From Isachenkonia alkalipeptolytica (GTDB lineage: Bacteria; Bacillota; Clostridia; Peptostreptococcales; T1SED10-28): a stretch of DNA of 64,000 bases. Shown here in pieces: positions 45,119-54,036 of the stretch. The stretch's first letter is position 1; each line of letters starts with the position of its first letter. The notes under the pieces are model-generated. The model searched no databases. It was not told where the DNA came from and saw only the letters and a list, made by a program, of their open reading frames with translations. The position numbers and the translations under genes were made by a program. The DNA is taken from assembly GCF_009910325.1 (NCBI RefSeq), contig NZ_SUMG01000002.1, positions 186,001-250,000 on the forward strand, given 5' to 3'.

Positions 45119-45629
45119 CATTTTCTTAGTATTCTTACGCATAGGAGCTTTCAGCTTCGGCGGCGGCTATGCCATGCTTCCCCTAATCGAACAGGAAGTG
45201 GTTCGAAACCATCAGTGGCTGGAACTCAGCGAGTTTGTGGATATCATCGCCCTGTCTCAAATGTCTCCCGGCCCTATTTCCATTAATGCAGCTACCTTTA
45301 TCGGCTTTAAGCATGTGGGTCTTATCGGCGGTATTGTGGGCACCATCGGTGTGGTTTCCTTTTCCTTTTTAATTGTTACCGTAATGGCCAGTATTATTTT
45401 AAAGCATCGAGAGTCCAGTCTCATCGAAGGGATTTTCCGTGGAATCCGTCCTGCGGTTATCGGTCTCATCGCTGCGGCCTGTGTCTCCTTATTTGATACC
45501 TCCGTGGTGGATTTTCGAACCTTCGGCATTGGATTTTTAGCCCTGCTGATCATCGGGAAGTTTAAACTTCATCCCATTGCCATTGTAGGTATTTCCGGCA
45601 CCCTGGGAATCATACTGTATTCTTTTTAA
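45105..45629 (+). CDS. Chromate-transporter family protein, second half gene
   Basis: 174 aa, paralogous to the preceding gene: LRIGAFSFGGGYAMLPLIEQE and SQMSPGPISINAATFIG. The two together match one long-chain ChrA. Its GGAGG ribosome site lies within the end of the first gene, so they are translationally coupled. A 29-bp repeat hairpin 12 bases after the stop probably ends the transcript. Confidence 0.92.
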   Translation: MELLNIFLVFLRIGAFSFGGGYAMLPLIEQEVVRNHQWLELSEFVDIIALSQMSPGPISINAATFIGFKHVGLIGGIVGTIGVVSFSFLIVTVMASIILKHRESSLIEGIFRGIRPAVIGLIAAACVSLFDTSVVDFRTFGIGFLALLIIGKFKLHPIAIVGISGTLGIILYSF

Positions 45630-45640
45630 ATATAACAGCG

Positions 45641-45714
45641 GATGACAGCGGGACGGAGTTTTTGTCATCTTTTTTTGGAAAAAAAGATGACAAAAACTCC
45701 GTCCCGCTGTCATC
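45641..45714. repeat. Inverted pair of a dispersed 29-bp repeat forming a large hairpin
   Basis: Units at 45641-45669 (plus) and 45686-45714 (minus), each with terminal inverted repeats GATGACA/TGTCATC around a GC-rich core GCGGGACGGAG. Together with flanking T7 and A7 they form a stem of about 36 bp. Further copies: 52469-52497 and 54037-54065. The first unit plus TTTTTTT can terminate the chromate-gene transcript. Confidence 0.9.
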
Positions 45715-45723
45715 CCCATTATA

Positions 45724-45756
45724 AAAAGGATGGTCTTTAATAGACCATCCTTTTTT
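45724..45756. terminator. Bidirectional terminator beside clpX
   Basis: AAAAAGGATGGTCT, short loop, AGACCATCCTTTTTT; T tracts on both strands. On the minus strand it follows clpX. Confidence 0.88.
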
Positions 45757-45788
45757 GTGTCTTGCCTAAGCCTTATGCCTGGTTTTTC

Positions 45789-47066
45789 TTAGGAGGCATT
45801 TTCCGCCTGGTTTTCTTCCTTGTTTTCTATTTCTTTTGTGGATTTTAGCACAATGGTTGGTGCCGCTCCTTCATCCACGGTTTTTTGGGTGATGATGATC
45901 TTTTCAATATCGTCCCTCGAAGGGATGTCATACATAATCTCGTTCATAATGCTTTCCGTGATCCCTCGAAGACCTCGGGCTCCAGTTTTTCTGACAATTG
46001 CTTTTTTCGCAATTGCGACCAGGGCCTCATGTTCAAAGTCCACTTCCACTTCATCCAATTGGAACAGTTTTTTATACTGCTTAGTCAACGCATTTTTCGG
46101 CTCCGTTAAAATCTGTACCAACGCTGCTTCGTCCAGTTCTTCCAAGGTTACCAGCACAGGGATTCGTCCTACAAATTCGGGAATTAGTCCGTACTTCAGT
46201 AAATCCTCGGGTTCAAGCTGTTTCAGAAGCTCTTTTTCATCCATTTTGTTGGTCTTAGCCACATCGGCACCGAAGCCCATGGATTTCTTTCCAATTCGGT
46301 TCTGGATTACCTTTTCGATACCGCCGAAGGCGCCACCCACAATAAACAGGATATTTTTCGTGTCGATTTGAATGAAATCCTGATGGGGATGCTTTCTACC
46401 TCCTTGAGGGGGTACGCTGGCAACGGTACCTTCTAATATTTTCAGAAGGGCCTGTTGTACACCTTCCCCGCTAACGTCTCGGGTGATGGATGGATTATCG
46501 GATTTTTTCGATACCTTGTCGATCTCATCGATATAGATAATCCCTTTTTCCGCTTTTTCCACATCGAAATCCGCCGCTTGAATAATCTTAAGAAGAATAT
46601 TTTCCACGTCTTCTCCCACATATCCGGCTTCCGTCAGGGCGGTGGCATCAGCAATAGCAAAGGGGACATTCAATAGCTTTGCCAAGGTTTGGGCCAGTAG
46701 GGTTTTACCGCTTCCTGTGGGTCCAAGCATGGCGATATTGCTTTTTTCCAGTTCAACATCTTCGGTTTTGGATTCGTTGTTCACCCGCTTATAGTGGTTG
46801 TATACTGCCACGGCCAGGGTTTTTTTCGCATCATCCTGACCGATGACATATTCACCAAGAATCTCTTTAATCTCTTTCGGTTTCGGCAGATCCTTTGCTT
46901 CCATTTCTTCGTGCTCTTCAAATTCTTCCTGGATGATTTCCTGACATAAGTCAATACACTCATCACAAATATAAACATTCGGCCCGGCAATCAGTCTTTT
47001 TACTTGGTCTTGAGACTTTCCGCAAAAAGAACACTTCAATTGCTTTTTCTCTTCATATTTAGCCAT
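45789..47066 (-). CDS. clpX: ATP-dependent Clp protease ATPase subunit
   Basis: Unfoldase that feeds ClpP. 425 aa: N-terminal zinc domain (Cys12, Cys15, Cys34, Cys37), Walker A GPTGSGKT, Walker [10 protein letters not shown], sensor and C-terminal subdomain ([10 protein letters not shown]). The ClpP-contact IGF-type loop is present as IGKKSMGFG nearby. It lies 21 bases after clpP and is the last gene of the block; a terminator follows. Confidence 0.97.
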   Translation of the reverse strand: MAKYEEKKQLKCSFCGKSQDQVKRLIAGPNVYICDECIDLCQEIIQEEFEEHEEMEAKDLPKPKEIKEILGEYVIGQDDAKKTLAVAVYNHYKRVNNESKTEDVELEKSNIAMLGPTGSGKTLLAQTLAKLLNVPFAIADATALTEAGYVGEDVENILLKIIQAADFDVEKAEKGIIYIDEIDKVSKKSDNPSITRDVSGEGVQQALLKILEGTVASVPPQGGRKHPHQDFIQIDTKNILFIVGGAFGGIEKVIQNRIGKKSMGFGADVAKTNKMDEKELLKQLEPEDLLKYGLIPEFVGRIPVLVTLEELDEAALVQILTEPKNALTKQYKKLFQLDEVEVDFEHEALVAIAKKAIVRKTGARGLRGITESIMNEIMYDIPSRDDIEKIIITQKTVDEGAAPTIVLKSTKEIENKEENQAENAS

Positions 47067-47087
47067 ATTAACACCTCTCTTGTAGGG

Positions 47088-47672
47088 TTACGGTTTTTGA
47101 ATAATTACCTTATCAATAACCCCGTATTCTTTAGCTTCTTCCGCGGACATAAAGAAATCACGATCCGTATCCTTTTGAATTTTTTCCAGGGATTGTCCCG
47201 TCTTCTCCGATAGAATTTGGTTCATATGCTCTCGCATTTTTACAATACGGTCCGCATGAATTCGGATATCTTCCGCTTGACCTCGGGTCCCTCCTAAGGG
47301 CTGATGCATCATCACTTCCGCATTGGGCAGGGCAACTCTTTTGCCCTTAGCACCGGCCGCAAGTAAAAACGCGCCCATGCTGGCGGCCATACCCACGCAA
47401 GTGGTGGCTACATCCGGTTTTACATGATTCATTGTATCATAAATGGCCATACCCGCAGTAATGGAGCCTCCCGGACTGTTGATATATATTTGAATATCCT
47501 TCTCGGGATCCTCCGCCTCTAAAAATAAAAGCTGGGCTACCATAAGACTTGCGGTTTGATCATTGATTTCGCTGGTTAAAAAAATTATTCTTTCTTTTAA
47601 CAGTCTGGAGTAAATATCGTAAGATCGTTCCCCTCGACTGGTTTGTTCTACGACCATAGGAATTAATGCCAT
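47088..47672 (-). CDS. clpP: ATP-dependent Clp protease proteolytic subunit
   Basis: 194 aa with the catalytic triad Ser98 (GMAASMG), His123 (MMHQPLGG) and Asp172 (TDRDFF), the same numbering as Bacillus ClpP. Forms tetradecamers with ClpX or ClpC. AGGAGG precedes the ATG. The tig-clpP gap holds a GC-rich hairpin, so clpP may also have its own promoter. Confidence 0.97.
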   Translation of the reverse strand: MALIPMVVEQTSRGERSYDIYSRLLKERIIFLTSEINDQTASLMVAQLLFLEAEDPEKDIQIYINSPGGSITAGMAIYDTMNHVKPDVATTCVGMAASMGAFLLAAGAKGKRVALPNAEVMMHQPLGGTRGQAEDIRIHADRIVKMREHMNQILSEKTGQSLEKIQKDTDRDFFMSAEEAKEYGVIDKVIIQKP

Positions 47673-47772
47673 GGTTGGTTCCTCCTTTTAGTTCGAATTT
47701 TCATAATGTTGTGTTTTCTACCCTGATAAAGTGTTTCTTGGAATTTCAGATATTGGTAAAATCAGGTTTTTC

Positions 47773-47795
47773 AAAAGGGCCGCTAGGGGCCCTTT
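47773..47795 (-). terminator. GC-rich hairpin between tig and clpP
   Basis: Minus strand: AAAGGGCC, loop CCTAGC or GC-variant, GGCCCTTTT. The T tract is short, so this is either a weak terminator or an mRNA-stability hairpin that tunes tig against clpPX. Confidence 0.5.
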
Positions 47796-47830
47796 CATGG
47801 TATTTTTTAGGTTTCCTTTACTCGGTTGTC

Positions 47831-49168
47831 TTAAGCCTCGGTGTCTTCAGCGGTTTCTGCTTCCTCGGTTTTCGGCTCCACTTCCACTACTTTGGCTTCC
47901 TGCACCAATAGTTCCGCGGTCTTCCGATTTTTTAAGCTGTCTTTGATGTTTTCTTTTTCTGCATCCCCAAGGGTTTCTTTGATTTTTTCCACCTCTTGGT
48001 TGTACTGCTCTGCAAGTTTTTTAATTTCTTCCTCTACATCTTCTTCCGTAGGTTCGATATTTTCAAGCTCTCCGATTTTTTCAAGGGCCAGTTGGGTCTT
48101 TACCCGCTTTTCCGCGTCGTCCTTCATTTGTTCCCGAAGGTCGTCTTCAGAAGCTCCGGTCATTTCCAGATATTTTTTCAGTTCCAGACCTTGGTAACGA
48201 AGCTGCATATCAAAATCTCGGATCATCATGTCGGTTTGCCGCTTGATTACCGCATCGGGAATATCCACGTCAACTTTTTCGATCAGCTGATCCATAACCT
48301 GCTTTTCCACTTCCTGGTCCTGGGTCTTTTTCTTTCCTTCCGCAATTTTTTCTTCAACATCCTTTTTCAATTCCTCTAAGGTATCGAACTCGGAAACGTC
48401 CTTGGCAAACTCATCGTCTAAGGCGGGAAGTTCCTTTTCCTTGATTTCCTTTACGGTTACATTAAACTTCGCTTCTTTTCCAGCCAGGTTTTCCGCTTGA
48501 TAATCCTCTGGGAAGGATACGGTTACTTCCTTTTCCTCTCCGGTTTTCACACCGATCAACTGCTCTTCGAATCCAGGGATAAATTGTCCCGTTCCCAGGG
48601 TAAGCTCATGGTCCTCAGCTTTTCCACCCTCGAAGGCCTCGCCGTCAATGAATCCTTCAAAGTCTATGGTTAGGATGTCTCCATCCTTTGCTTCTCGATC
48701 TTCAATGGTAATCATTCGAGCATTTTGCTCTTGCATGGTCTTCAGTTCCATGTCAATTTCTTCCTCGGTTACTTCAAACTTGGTTTTTTCCGCTTCCAAT
48801 CCTTTGTAGTCGCTGATTTCAATTTCCGGCATAACTTCTACTTTTGCGGTAAACTCTAAGTCTTTTTCAGGATCAATGTTCTCAATATCGATTTCCGGTT
48901 GATCTACGGGGTCAATATTCAGATCATCCAACGCTTTTTCATAAGCCTTGGGAAAGGCGATATTAATCGCTTCTTCATAGAAAACTTCCTTACCGTACCG
49001 TTGCTGAATGATTTGCTTCGGCGCTTTTCCCTTTCTAAAACCAGGGATGTTGAATCGATGCTTGGTTTTTTTATAGGCTTCGTTTACTGCTTTGTTAAAC
49101 TCGGATTTGTCTACCATTACCTTCAGGGTGATCTCGTTGTTTTCTTGCTTTACAATTTCTGAACTCAT
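47831..49168 (-). CDS. tig: Trigger factor
   Basis: Ribosome-bound chaperone and prolyl isomerase. 445 aa: N-terminal ribosome-binding domain with the signature GFRKGKAPK (about residues 43-51), FKBP domain (AKDGDILTIDFEG..., near 160-240) and a helical C-terminal chaperone arm, ending in an acidic tail. First gene of tig-clpP-clpX, the usual order. GGAGGACC precedes the ATG. Confidence 0.96.
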   Translation of the reverse strand: MSSEIVKQENNEITLKVMVDKSEFNKAVNEAYKKTKHRFNIPGFRKGKAPKQIIQQRYGKEVFYEEAINIAFPKAYEKALDDLNIDPVDQPEIDIENIDPEKDLEFTAKVEVMPEIEISDYKGLEAEKTKFEVTEEEIDMELKTMQEQNARMITIEDREAKDGDILTIDFEGFIDGEAFEGGKAEDHELTLGTGQFIPGFEEQLIGVKTGEEKEVTVSFPEDYQAENLAGKEAKFNVTVKEIKEKELPALDDEFAKDVSEFDTLEELKKDVEEKIAEGKKKTQDQEVEKQVMDQLIEKVDVDIPDAVIKRQTDMMIRDFDMQLRYQGLELKKYLEMTGASEDDLREQMKDDAEKRVKTQLALEKIGELENIEPTEEDVEEEIKKLAEQYNQEVEKIKETLGDAEKENIKDSLKNRKTAELLVQEAKVVEVEPKTEEAETAEDTEA

Positions 49169-49227
49169 TAAAATGGTCCTCCTCTAAATTTATAGAATTT
49201 TCTTTATATACGATGTCCCTTCACATC

Positions 49228-49254
49228 AAAAAACATCCAGGGGTCATTGGATGT
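49228..49254 (-). terminator. Terminator-like hairpin in the tig leader
   Basis: Minus strand: ACATCCA, loop ATGACCCC, TGGATGT, then TTTTTG. It lies between the tig promoter (49300-49328) and the start codon, so it may act as an attenuator. Confidence 0.6.
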
Positions 49255-49299
49255 CAAACTTCTTTTAAAGGGTACATTCATCTACAAGGTTTATAACTA

Positions 49300-49328
49300 A
49301 TACTATCCAATTTTTGTGATTATGTCAA
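49300..49328 (-). promoter_or_regulatory. Promoter of tig-clpP-clpX
   Basis: Consensus TTGACA (49323-49328), 17-base spacer, TAGTAT (49300-49305) on the minus strand, giving a leader of about 125 bases. Confidence 0.75.
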
Positions 49329-49374
49329 TACATAGATTGAGTTTTTAGAGAAGCGGCGGACTTTTTTCCTATTT

Positions 49375-49998
49375 TTATTTCTCATCCTCACTTTTTTCCA
49401 TCTTTTGCCGTTCTTCTTCGTCTTTTTTTCCATCGTATCCGTTGTAGTGAAGGATTTTTTCTAAGGGATGACGCTTCGCTCTTTTTCCCCGGAGTTTTTC
49501 TTCATCGATACTTTTGTGTTGGTCCGACAGCTCTTGGGGAAGATCTTCCGAAAGATAGCCCAGAGCCATTAGGGAAACCACTTCCATGTCTTCGGGAATC
49601 CCCAGGATTTTTCTCGTTTTACTCGGGCTGTAACCGGCAACTAAATGGGTATGAATCCCCAGCTCCTGGGCTTTTAACAACATAAATCCCGTGGCCATGC
49701 CCGTATCAAATTGGTGATAGGTTCGACTTTTGATCACGCAGTCAAAATCCTTATGGGAGACGATGGCGATAATTACCGGAGCCAGTTTCATCCAGTAGTT
49801 TCCCTCTGCAATGGCAGGGTATAACTTTTCCAAGTCCTCTTTTGTATCCACCACCACATATCTCCAGGGCTGGTTATTAAAGCAGGAAGGCGCCAGCGAC
49901 CCGGCCTTAACAATTTCCTCGATTTTTTTCCGCTCAATAGGATCATTTTTAAAGCTTCGATAGGACATCCGATTTTCAATAGCTTTTGTTATTTCCAT
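49375..49998 (-). CDS. Nitroreductase-family flavoprotein
   Basis: 207 aa. FMN-binding N-terminus with NRMSYRSFKNDPIERKKIE and the SLAPSCFNNQPWRYVVV segment, plus GIHTHLVAGYSP and VVSLMALGYL. Members reduce nitro groups, quinones or flavins with NAD(P)H; specificity unknown. The C-terminal 20 residues are a charged tail (Lys/Glu) longer than usual. GGAGTGGG precedes the ATG. Confidence 0.88.
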   Translation of the reverse strand: MEITKAIENRMSYRSFKNDPIERKKIEEIVKAGSLAPSCFNNQPWRYVVVDTKEDLEKLYPAIAEGNYWMKLAPVIIAIVSHKDFDCVIKSRTYHQFDTGMATGFMLLKAQELGIHTHLVAGYSPSKTRKILGIPEDMEVVSLMALGYLSEDLPQELSDQHKSIDEEKLRGKRAKRHPLEKILHYNGYDGKKDEEERQKMEKSEDEK

Positions 49999-50332
49999 TT
50001 TCCCACTCCTTTTCTCAATACCATGGGACTAACTTCCCCAGATATTTGATTTTTTAATCTAATTCTTATTATACCCAGTCCATTCTTCTCTAACCATTCT
50101 TTAAGAGGATCCTGGTTCCCTTCGGTGCACCTTCCCTAAGTCCCTTCTTTTGTGCCGGGGGCTTATCTCCCCAAAGAAGTCTCTTTAAATTTTTTAATAT
50201 ATTTTAAAATTTATTGTGAAAAAAGGAGATTTTCTATGTAATCTAGCTTATACTGTAAGGGTAGGATATATTTTTAACAGTTTCACCAAACAGTTTTATT
50301 AATTAATGATCTTTTAAAGGAGGAAATGTTCA
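49999..50332. other. Gene-free region between nitroreductase and methionine gamma-lyase
   Basis: 334 bases. A GC-rich half (50105-50190) holds a small GGGG/CCCC hairpin near 50155-50175 and an AT-rich half holds promoter-like sequences (TTGTGA at 50214 with TGTAAT 17 bases on; TATACT near 50250). An ATG-TAA start-stop pair lies after AAAAAGGAG at 50236-50241. I see no SAM riboswitch or T-box consensus. Confidence 0.5.
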
Positions 50333-51514
50333 ATGGATTTAAAAAACATGAAACGGGAAACAAAAATCACCTATGCAGAGCCTTGCAAAAACACAGGCTC
50401 TCATATCCAACCCCTTTACCAGACTTCAACCTTTGTATTTGATAACGCTGAGCAGGGGGCTGCTCGATTCGCAGGGGAAGAGCCGGGTTACATCTACTCC
50501 CGACTGGGCAACCCTACAGTACGGTGCCTGGAAGAGAAAATGGCCCTCTTGGAAGAGGGGGAAGATGCCACTGTTTATGGTTCCGGTATGGCGGCGGTAA
50601 GCGCTTCGATTTTAGCTTTCGTGGAACAGGGAGACCATATTGTGGCTCAGCAGTGCCTCTATGGATGCACCCACAGTTTTCTCAGTGAAATCATTAAGAA
50701 GTGGGGTATTGAAGTGACTTTTGTCAACGACGCTTCCAATCCTGAAAACTTTAAAAATGCCATGCGCCCCAATACAAAAATTGTATACATCGAATCCCCG
50801 GCAAATCCAGTGATGCAGCTTACGGATATCAAAGCCTGCGCGGACATTGCCCATGAAAATAATGCCCGTCTTATTATCGACAATACTTATATGACACCCT
50901 ATCTGCAAAGACCTCTGAATCTTGGAGCGGATATTGTACTGCACAGTGCCACAAAGTATCTCAACGGCCACGGCGATGTGGTTGCGGGAATTTTAGTGGG
51001 CAGCAAGGAAGATATGGATACGATCCGTATGACAACCCAAAAGGATTTAGGAGGGATCACCAGTCCCTTTGATGCCTGGTTGATGCAGCGGGGAATCAAG
51101 ACCCTGGCCATTCGGATGAAAGAACATGAGAAAAACGCTATGGAGGTCGCCAAGTTCTTAGAGGCCCACCCCAAGGTGAAAACCATTTTTTACCCCGGTC
51201 TTCCCTCCCATCCCCAGCACCAACTGGCCAAGGAACAAGCCGACGGTTTCGGTGGTATGATTGCCTTTGAACTGCATGGAGGCCTAGAGGCCGGCAAGGT
51301 CTTGATGAACAATATCGAGGTTTTCCACCTGGCGGTAAGTTTAGGTACCGTGGATTCCCTTATCCAACACCCGGCATCCATGACTCACTCTCCCGTACCG
51401 GAAGAGGATCGACGGGCTGCAGGCATCACCGACGGATTGGTTCGTGTTTCCGTAGGAATTGAAAACGCGGAAGATTTGATCGACGCCTTGGACCGAGCTC
51501 TAAAGCTGGTTTAA
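50333..51514 (+). CDS. megL: Methionine gamma-lyase
   Basis: PLP enzyme of the Cys/Met-metabolism family, 393 aa. Splits methionine to methanethiol, ammonia and 2-oxobutyrate. PLP Lys208 lies in HSATKYLNGHGD; Cys112 in LYGCTHSFL matches the active-site Cys that marks methionine gamma-lyases against cystathionine lyases. AAAGGAGG precedes the ATG. Homocysteine desulfurase activity is the main alternative. Confidence 0.88.
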   Translation: MDLKNMKRETKITYAEPCKNTGSHIQPLYQTSTFVFDNAEQGAARFAGEEPGYIYSRLGNPTVRCLEEKMALLEEGEDATVYGSGMAAVSASILAFVEQGDHIVAQQCLYGCTHSFLSEIIKKWGIEVTFVNDASNPENFKNAMRPNTKIVYIESPANPVMQLTDIKACADIAHENNARLIIDNTYMTPYLQRPLNLGADIVLHSATKYLNGHGDVVAGILVGSKEDMDTIRMTTQKDLGGITSPFDAWLMQRGIKTLAIRMKEHEKNAMEVAKFLEAHPKVKTIFYPGLPSHPQHQLAKEQADGFGGMIAFELHGGLEAGKVLMNNIEVFHLAVSLGTVDSLIQHPASMTHSPVPEEDRRAAGITDGLVRVSVGIENAEDLIDALDRALKLV

Positions 51515-51531
51515 CATCCTGGCTTGAAATC

Positions 51532-51605
51532 CTGTTTTCTAATGCTGTTTTCTAATGCTGATTTCTAATGCTGATTTTTGATGCTGATTTTTGATGCTGA
51601 TTTTA
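51532..51605. repeat. Imperfect 13-bp tandem repeats in the megL 3' region
   Basis: Units start every 13 bases from 51532: CTGTTTTCTAATG twice, CTGATTTCTAATG once, CTGATTTTTGATG twice, and a partial sixth. They lie between the megL stop and its terminator and have stop codons in the plus frames. Confidence 0.88.
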
Positions 51606-51625
51606 AAAAATCATTTATAAAAACG

Positions 51626-51659
51626 AAAAAACTAGACATCCCAGGGTGTCTAGTTTTTT
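51626..51659. terminator. Bidirectional terminator between megL and aroF
   Basis: AAAAAACTAGACA, loop TCCCAGGG, TGTCTAGTTTTTT. Confidence 0.88.
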
Positions 51660-51714
51660 ATGCTTTCTTTTTTATGCGTTGTTTTTATGCTGTTTGTACT
51701 TTGTTTTTTAATCT

Positions 51715-52449
51715 CTAATCCCGGCTTTTGATTTCCCGATAAAAATATCGGAACTCTTCAAAGCTCAGGGATTGTTCTCCGTCGGATAAGGCCCTTTCCG
51801 GCTGGGGATGGACCTCCACCATAATACCATCGGCTCCGGCGGCCAAGGCCGCCTTAGACATGGGGAGAATCAGTTCCTTGCGCCCGGTACCATGGCTGGG
51901 GTCCGCAATCACCGGTAACCCCGTTTCATTTTTAATAATGGGAATCGCAGCAATATCCATGGTGTTTCGGGTATAGGTATCAAAAGTCCGGATTCCCCGT
52001 TCACACATGATGATGTTGTCGTTCCCCGCCCTTCGAATGTATTCACTGGCCTTGATCCATTCCTCCATAGTGGCGGACATTCCCCTTTTTAAAATAATGG
52101 GTTTATCCTGGGCCCCCACGGTTTGCAGCAAGGTATAGTTATGCATATTCCGGGATCCGATCTGGAGGATATCCACGGCATCGTACACCGCCGCTATATC
52201 CTTTCCGTCCATCACCTCCGTGGAGGTAATGAGTCCCGTCTCCTTTTTTACCGCCTTCATAATCTCCAAGGCCTCCCGGCCTAATCCCTGAAAACTGTCA
52301 GGGGAGGTCCTGGGCTTAAAGGCCCCGCCCCGAAAATTCTTCACCCCTAAGCTTTTCAAGTATTTTGCGGTCTCCATGGCTTGGCCGTAGCTCTCAATGG
52401 AGCAGGGTCCCGCGATCATCATTTTTTCCATTCTGCTTTGCTCTTTCAT
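51715..52449 (-). CDS. aroF: 3-deoxy-7-phosphoheptulonate (DAHP) synthase, core form
   Basis: Condenses PEP and erythrose-4-phosphate, first step of aromatic amino-acid synthesis. 244 aa: only the class I-beta TIM barrel, with GPCSIES, GAFKPRTSPDSF, LKRGMSAT and ADPSHGTG. The N-terminal ferredoxin-like regulatory domain of the 338-aa Thermotoga type is absent, so the usual Tyr/Phe feedback module is missing. AGAGGTGA precedes the ATG. No other aro genes are nearby. Confidence 0.93.
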   Translation of the reverse strand: MKEQSRMEKMMIAGPCSIESYGQAMETAKYLKSLGVKNFRGGAFKPRTSPDSFQGLGREALEIMKAVKKETGLITSTEVMDGKDIAAVYDAVDILQIGSRNMHNYTLLQTVGAQDKPIILKRGMSATMEEWIKASEYIRRAGNDNIIMCERGIRTFDTYTRNTMDIAAIPIIKNETGLPVIADPSHGTGRKELILPMSKAALAAGADGIMVEVHPQPERALSDGEQSLSFEEFRYFYREIKSRD

Positions 52450-52468
52450 ACTTTCACCTCTATCAAAA

Positions 52469-52497
52469 GATGACAGCGGGACGGAGTTTTTGTCATC
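52469..52497 (+). repeat. Dispersed 29-bp repeat, copy in the aroF leader
   Basis: Same unit as at 45641, with GATGACA/TGTCATC ends, 20 bases before the aroF start codon and within its transcript. Read on the minus strand it has no T tract, so here it would be a leader hairpin rather than a terminator. Confidence 0.9.
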
Positions 52498-52790
52498 CCG
52501 CAGCTCTCTTACTTTTAAATTATTTGCTATTCCTATTTTTTCCGCAGATTCCCTTCGGTAGCCGGTGACTGCTCTATTTATAAATTGGCTATACCTCTTT
52601 CATTATTGCTTCTCGAATTCATGCGGAATCATTTTCCTGTCTAAGATAATATACTATGATTAGCAAAAATTATCAAGTATTCTCTTTTCCAAGAGGTGTT
52701 GCAAAGATCGGTAGCAGAATTTAAGTTTCCTTTCCTATGCCCTATCCATTATTTCTTTACCGCTTTCCATTACTACTATGCCGCGACCCA
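52498..52790 (-). promoter_or_regulatory. aroF upstream region with promoter
   Basis: A minus-strand promoter is visible: TTGATA (52671-52676), 17-base spacer, TATATT (52648-52653). The leader is then about 190 bases and ends in the 29-bp repeat. I see no T-box core. The stretch 52690-52790 follows the propeller gene and shows no clear terminator. Confidence 0.6.
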
Positions 52791-53711
52791 TTATCCTTTT
52801 TTCAAATACGCCATCCCGTCAGGATGCACACCGACTTTCACTCGCTTGATCTCCTCTAGGGTATTCATATCAATGAAGGAGATATCGTTGGTTTTGTTAT
52901 TGGCCACAAAAGCCGTGGATCCCGACTCATTAAAACATACGCCTCCCGGCCAGATACCGATGGGGATTCGCTTAATCTCCCAGGGCACTTCCTTACCCTT
53001 CATCCGGTGCTTTGTATCAATCACCGAAACATCCCGGGAGAAGCGGTTCGGAATCAAGGCGTAACGGCCGTCGGGGGAGAAGACGATCCGTATGGGGCAA
53101 TCCCCTACCCGTCTTTTGAAATCCGGTTTCAAGGTTTCCCGGTTCACTACATAAAGGGTGTTGTCCTCCTGGTTTGCCACGTAAACGTATTTTCCATCCT
53201 TCGAGCAGGCTAGACCTTCCGGGCCCTTACCCACGGGAAAATGTCCGGTGATCTCTTCCTTTTCCACATCAATGACGGTTACATTATCGGAACCGATGTT
53301 GGGAACATATAAGGTTTTTCTGTCAGGAGAAGGCTCCACCATATGGGACAGTCCCTGGAAGGTGGGAAAAACCTTCTCAATTTCATCGGTTTTGGTATCG
53401 ATGATAAAGATTTTTTCACTATAGGTGGATGCCACATATAATTTACGGTCTTCCTTGACCAGATCAAGTCCATGGGGAAAGTTAAAATCTTCATGGGTGA
53501 TTCTTTTTACGATTTCCAAACGCTCATTATCGATTACATCAATGGTATTTCCCAGGGAGCAGGTAACGTAGGTTTTCTTTCCGTCCTTGGTGACCACCAC
53601 TTCGTGGGGGTTGTGATCGGTGTCAATCTTTTTTACCTCTTCCCCCTTTTTAATATCCACAAAGGAAATGCTGTCTTCATCTTTGTTTAACACGATTAAG
53701 TACTCGACCAT
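52791..53711 (-). CDS. YVTN-type beta-propeller protein
   Basis: 306 aa from ATG 53711 (AGGAGG seven bases upstream). About seven repeats of the type KKTYVTCSLGNTIDVID, RKTLYVPNIGSDNVTVID and KYVYVANQEDNTLYVVN make one propeller. No signal peptide, so cytoplasmic unless exported otherwise. Such proteins serve as binding scaffolds; some relatives are lactonase-like, but no catalytic residues can be assigned. Its leader carries four tandem 13-bp repeats. Confidence 0.85.
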   Translation of the reverse strand: MVEYLIVLNKDEDSISFVDIKKGEEVKKIDTDHNPHEVVVTKDGKKTYVTCSLGNTIDVIDNERLEIVKRITHEDFNFPHGLDLVKEDRKLYVASTYSEKIFIIDTKTDEIEKVFPTFQGLSHMVEPSPDRKTLYVPNIGSDNVTVIDVEKEEITGHFPVGKGPEGLACSKDGKYVYVANQEDNTLYVVNRETLKPDFKRRVGDCPIRIVFSPDGRYALIPNRFSRDVSVIDTKHRMKGKEVPWEIKRIPIGIWPGGVCFNESGSTAFVANNKTNDISFIDMNTLEEIKRVKVGVHPDGMAYLKKG

Positions 53712-53745
53712 GTAATGACCTCCTTTAATATTTTCAATCCTTGGC

Positions 53746-53797
53746 AAAAGTATTTCGCAAAAGTATTTCGCAAAAGTATTTCGCAAAAGTATTTCGC
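53746..53797. repeat. Four perfect tandem 13-bp repeats in the propeller-gene leader
   Basis: AAAAGTATTTCGC at 53746, 53759, 53772 and 53785 (GCGAAATACTTTT on the coding strand). They start at about the predicted transcription start and end 35 bases before the ATG. Confidence 0.93.
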
Positions 53798-53804
53798 AAA
53801 CCTA

Positions 53805-53833
53805 ATTATATCATTATTCTCTTATCCCGTCAG
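53805..53833 (-). promoter_or_regulatory. Promoter of the propeller gene
   Basis: CTGACG (53828-53833), 17-base spacer, TATAAT (53805-53810) on the minus strand. Confidence 0.6.
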
Positions 53834-53902
53834 CAGCCCTCAGAAAATTCCGTCAAAGGATTTTAGGTCTGGGGAGCCTTTCCAGGGACAACAGGGGCGT
53901 AG

Positions 53903-54000
53903 GATAAAGCGGAAAACTACACAGAAGGTATCGTAGAACTAAATAGAAGGTAACGTAGAACTAAATAGACAAAAGCATAAAACTGAATAGACAAAAGCGG
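53903..54000. repeat. Imperfect 22-bp tandem repeats between the propeller gene and ileS
   Basis: Two near-identical 22-bp units (AGAAGGTAACGTAGAACTAA type) near 53925-53968 are followed by a diverged unit with CAAAAGCATAAAACTGAAT. The stretch is A-rich and has no coding frame. Confidence 0.75.
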
Positions 54001-54036
54001 TAAAAGAACAAGACTAAAGAATAAAAAGAAGAAAAA

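Noticed and set aside
50214-50241. AAAAAGGAG followed by ATG-TAA before megL, a possible start-stop ribosome-stalling element
   Set aside because: The same bases form a promoter-like TTGTGA-17-TGTAAT pair, so it is probably not transcribed; nothing else supports it.
50001-50332. Possible SAM riboswitch or T-box before methionine gamma-lyase
   Set aside because: No S-box core and no T-box sequence were found; only small hairpins.
53746-53797. CRISPR array
   Set aside because: The 13-bp units are directly adjacent without spacers and there are no cas genes; the same holds for the repeats at 35891, 41159 and 51532.
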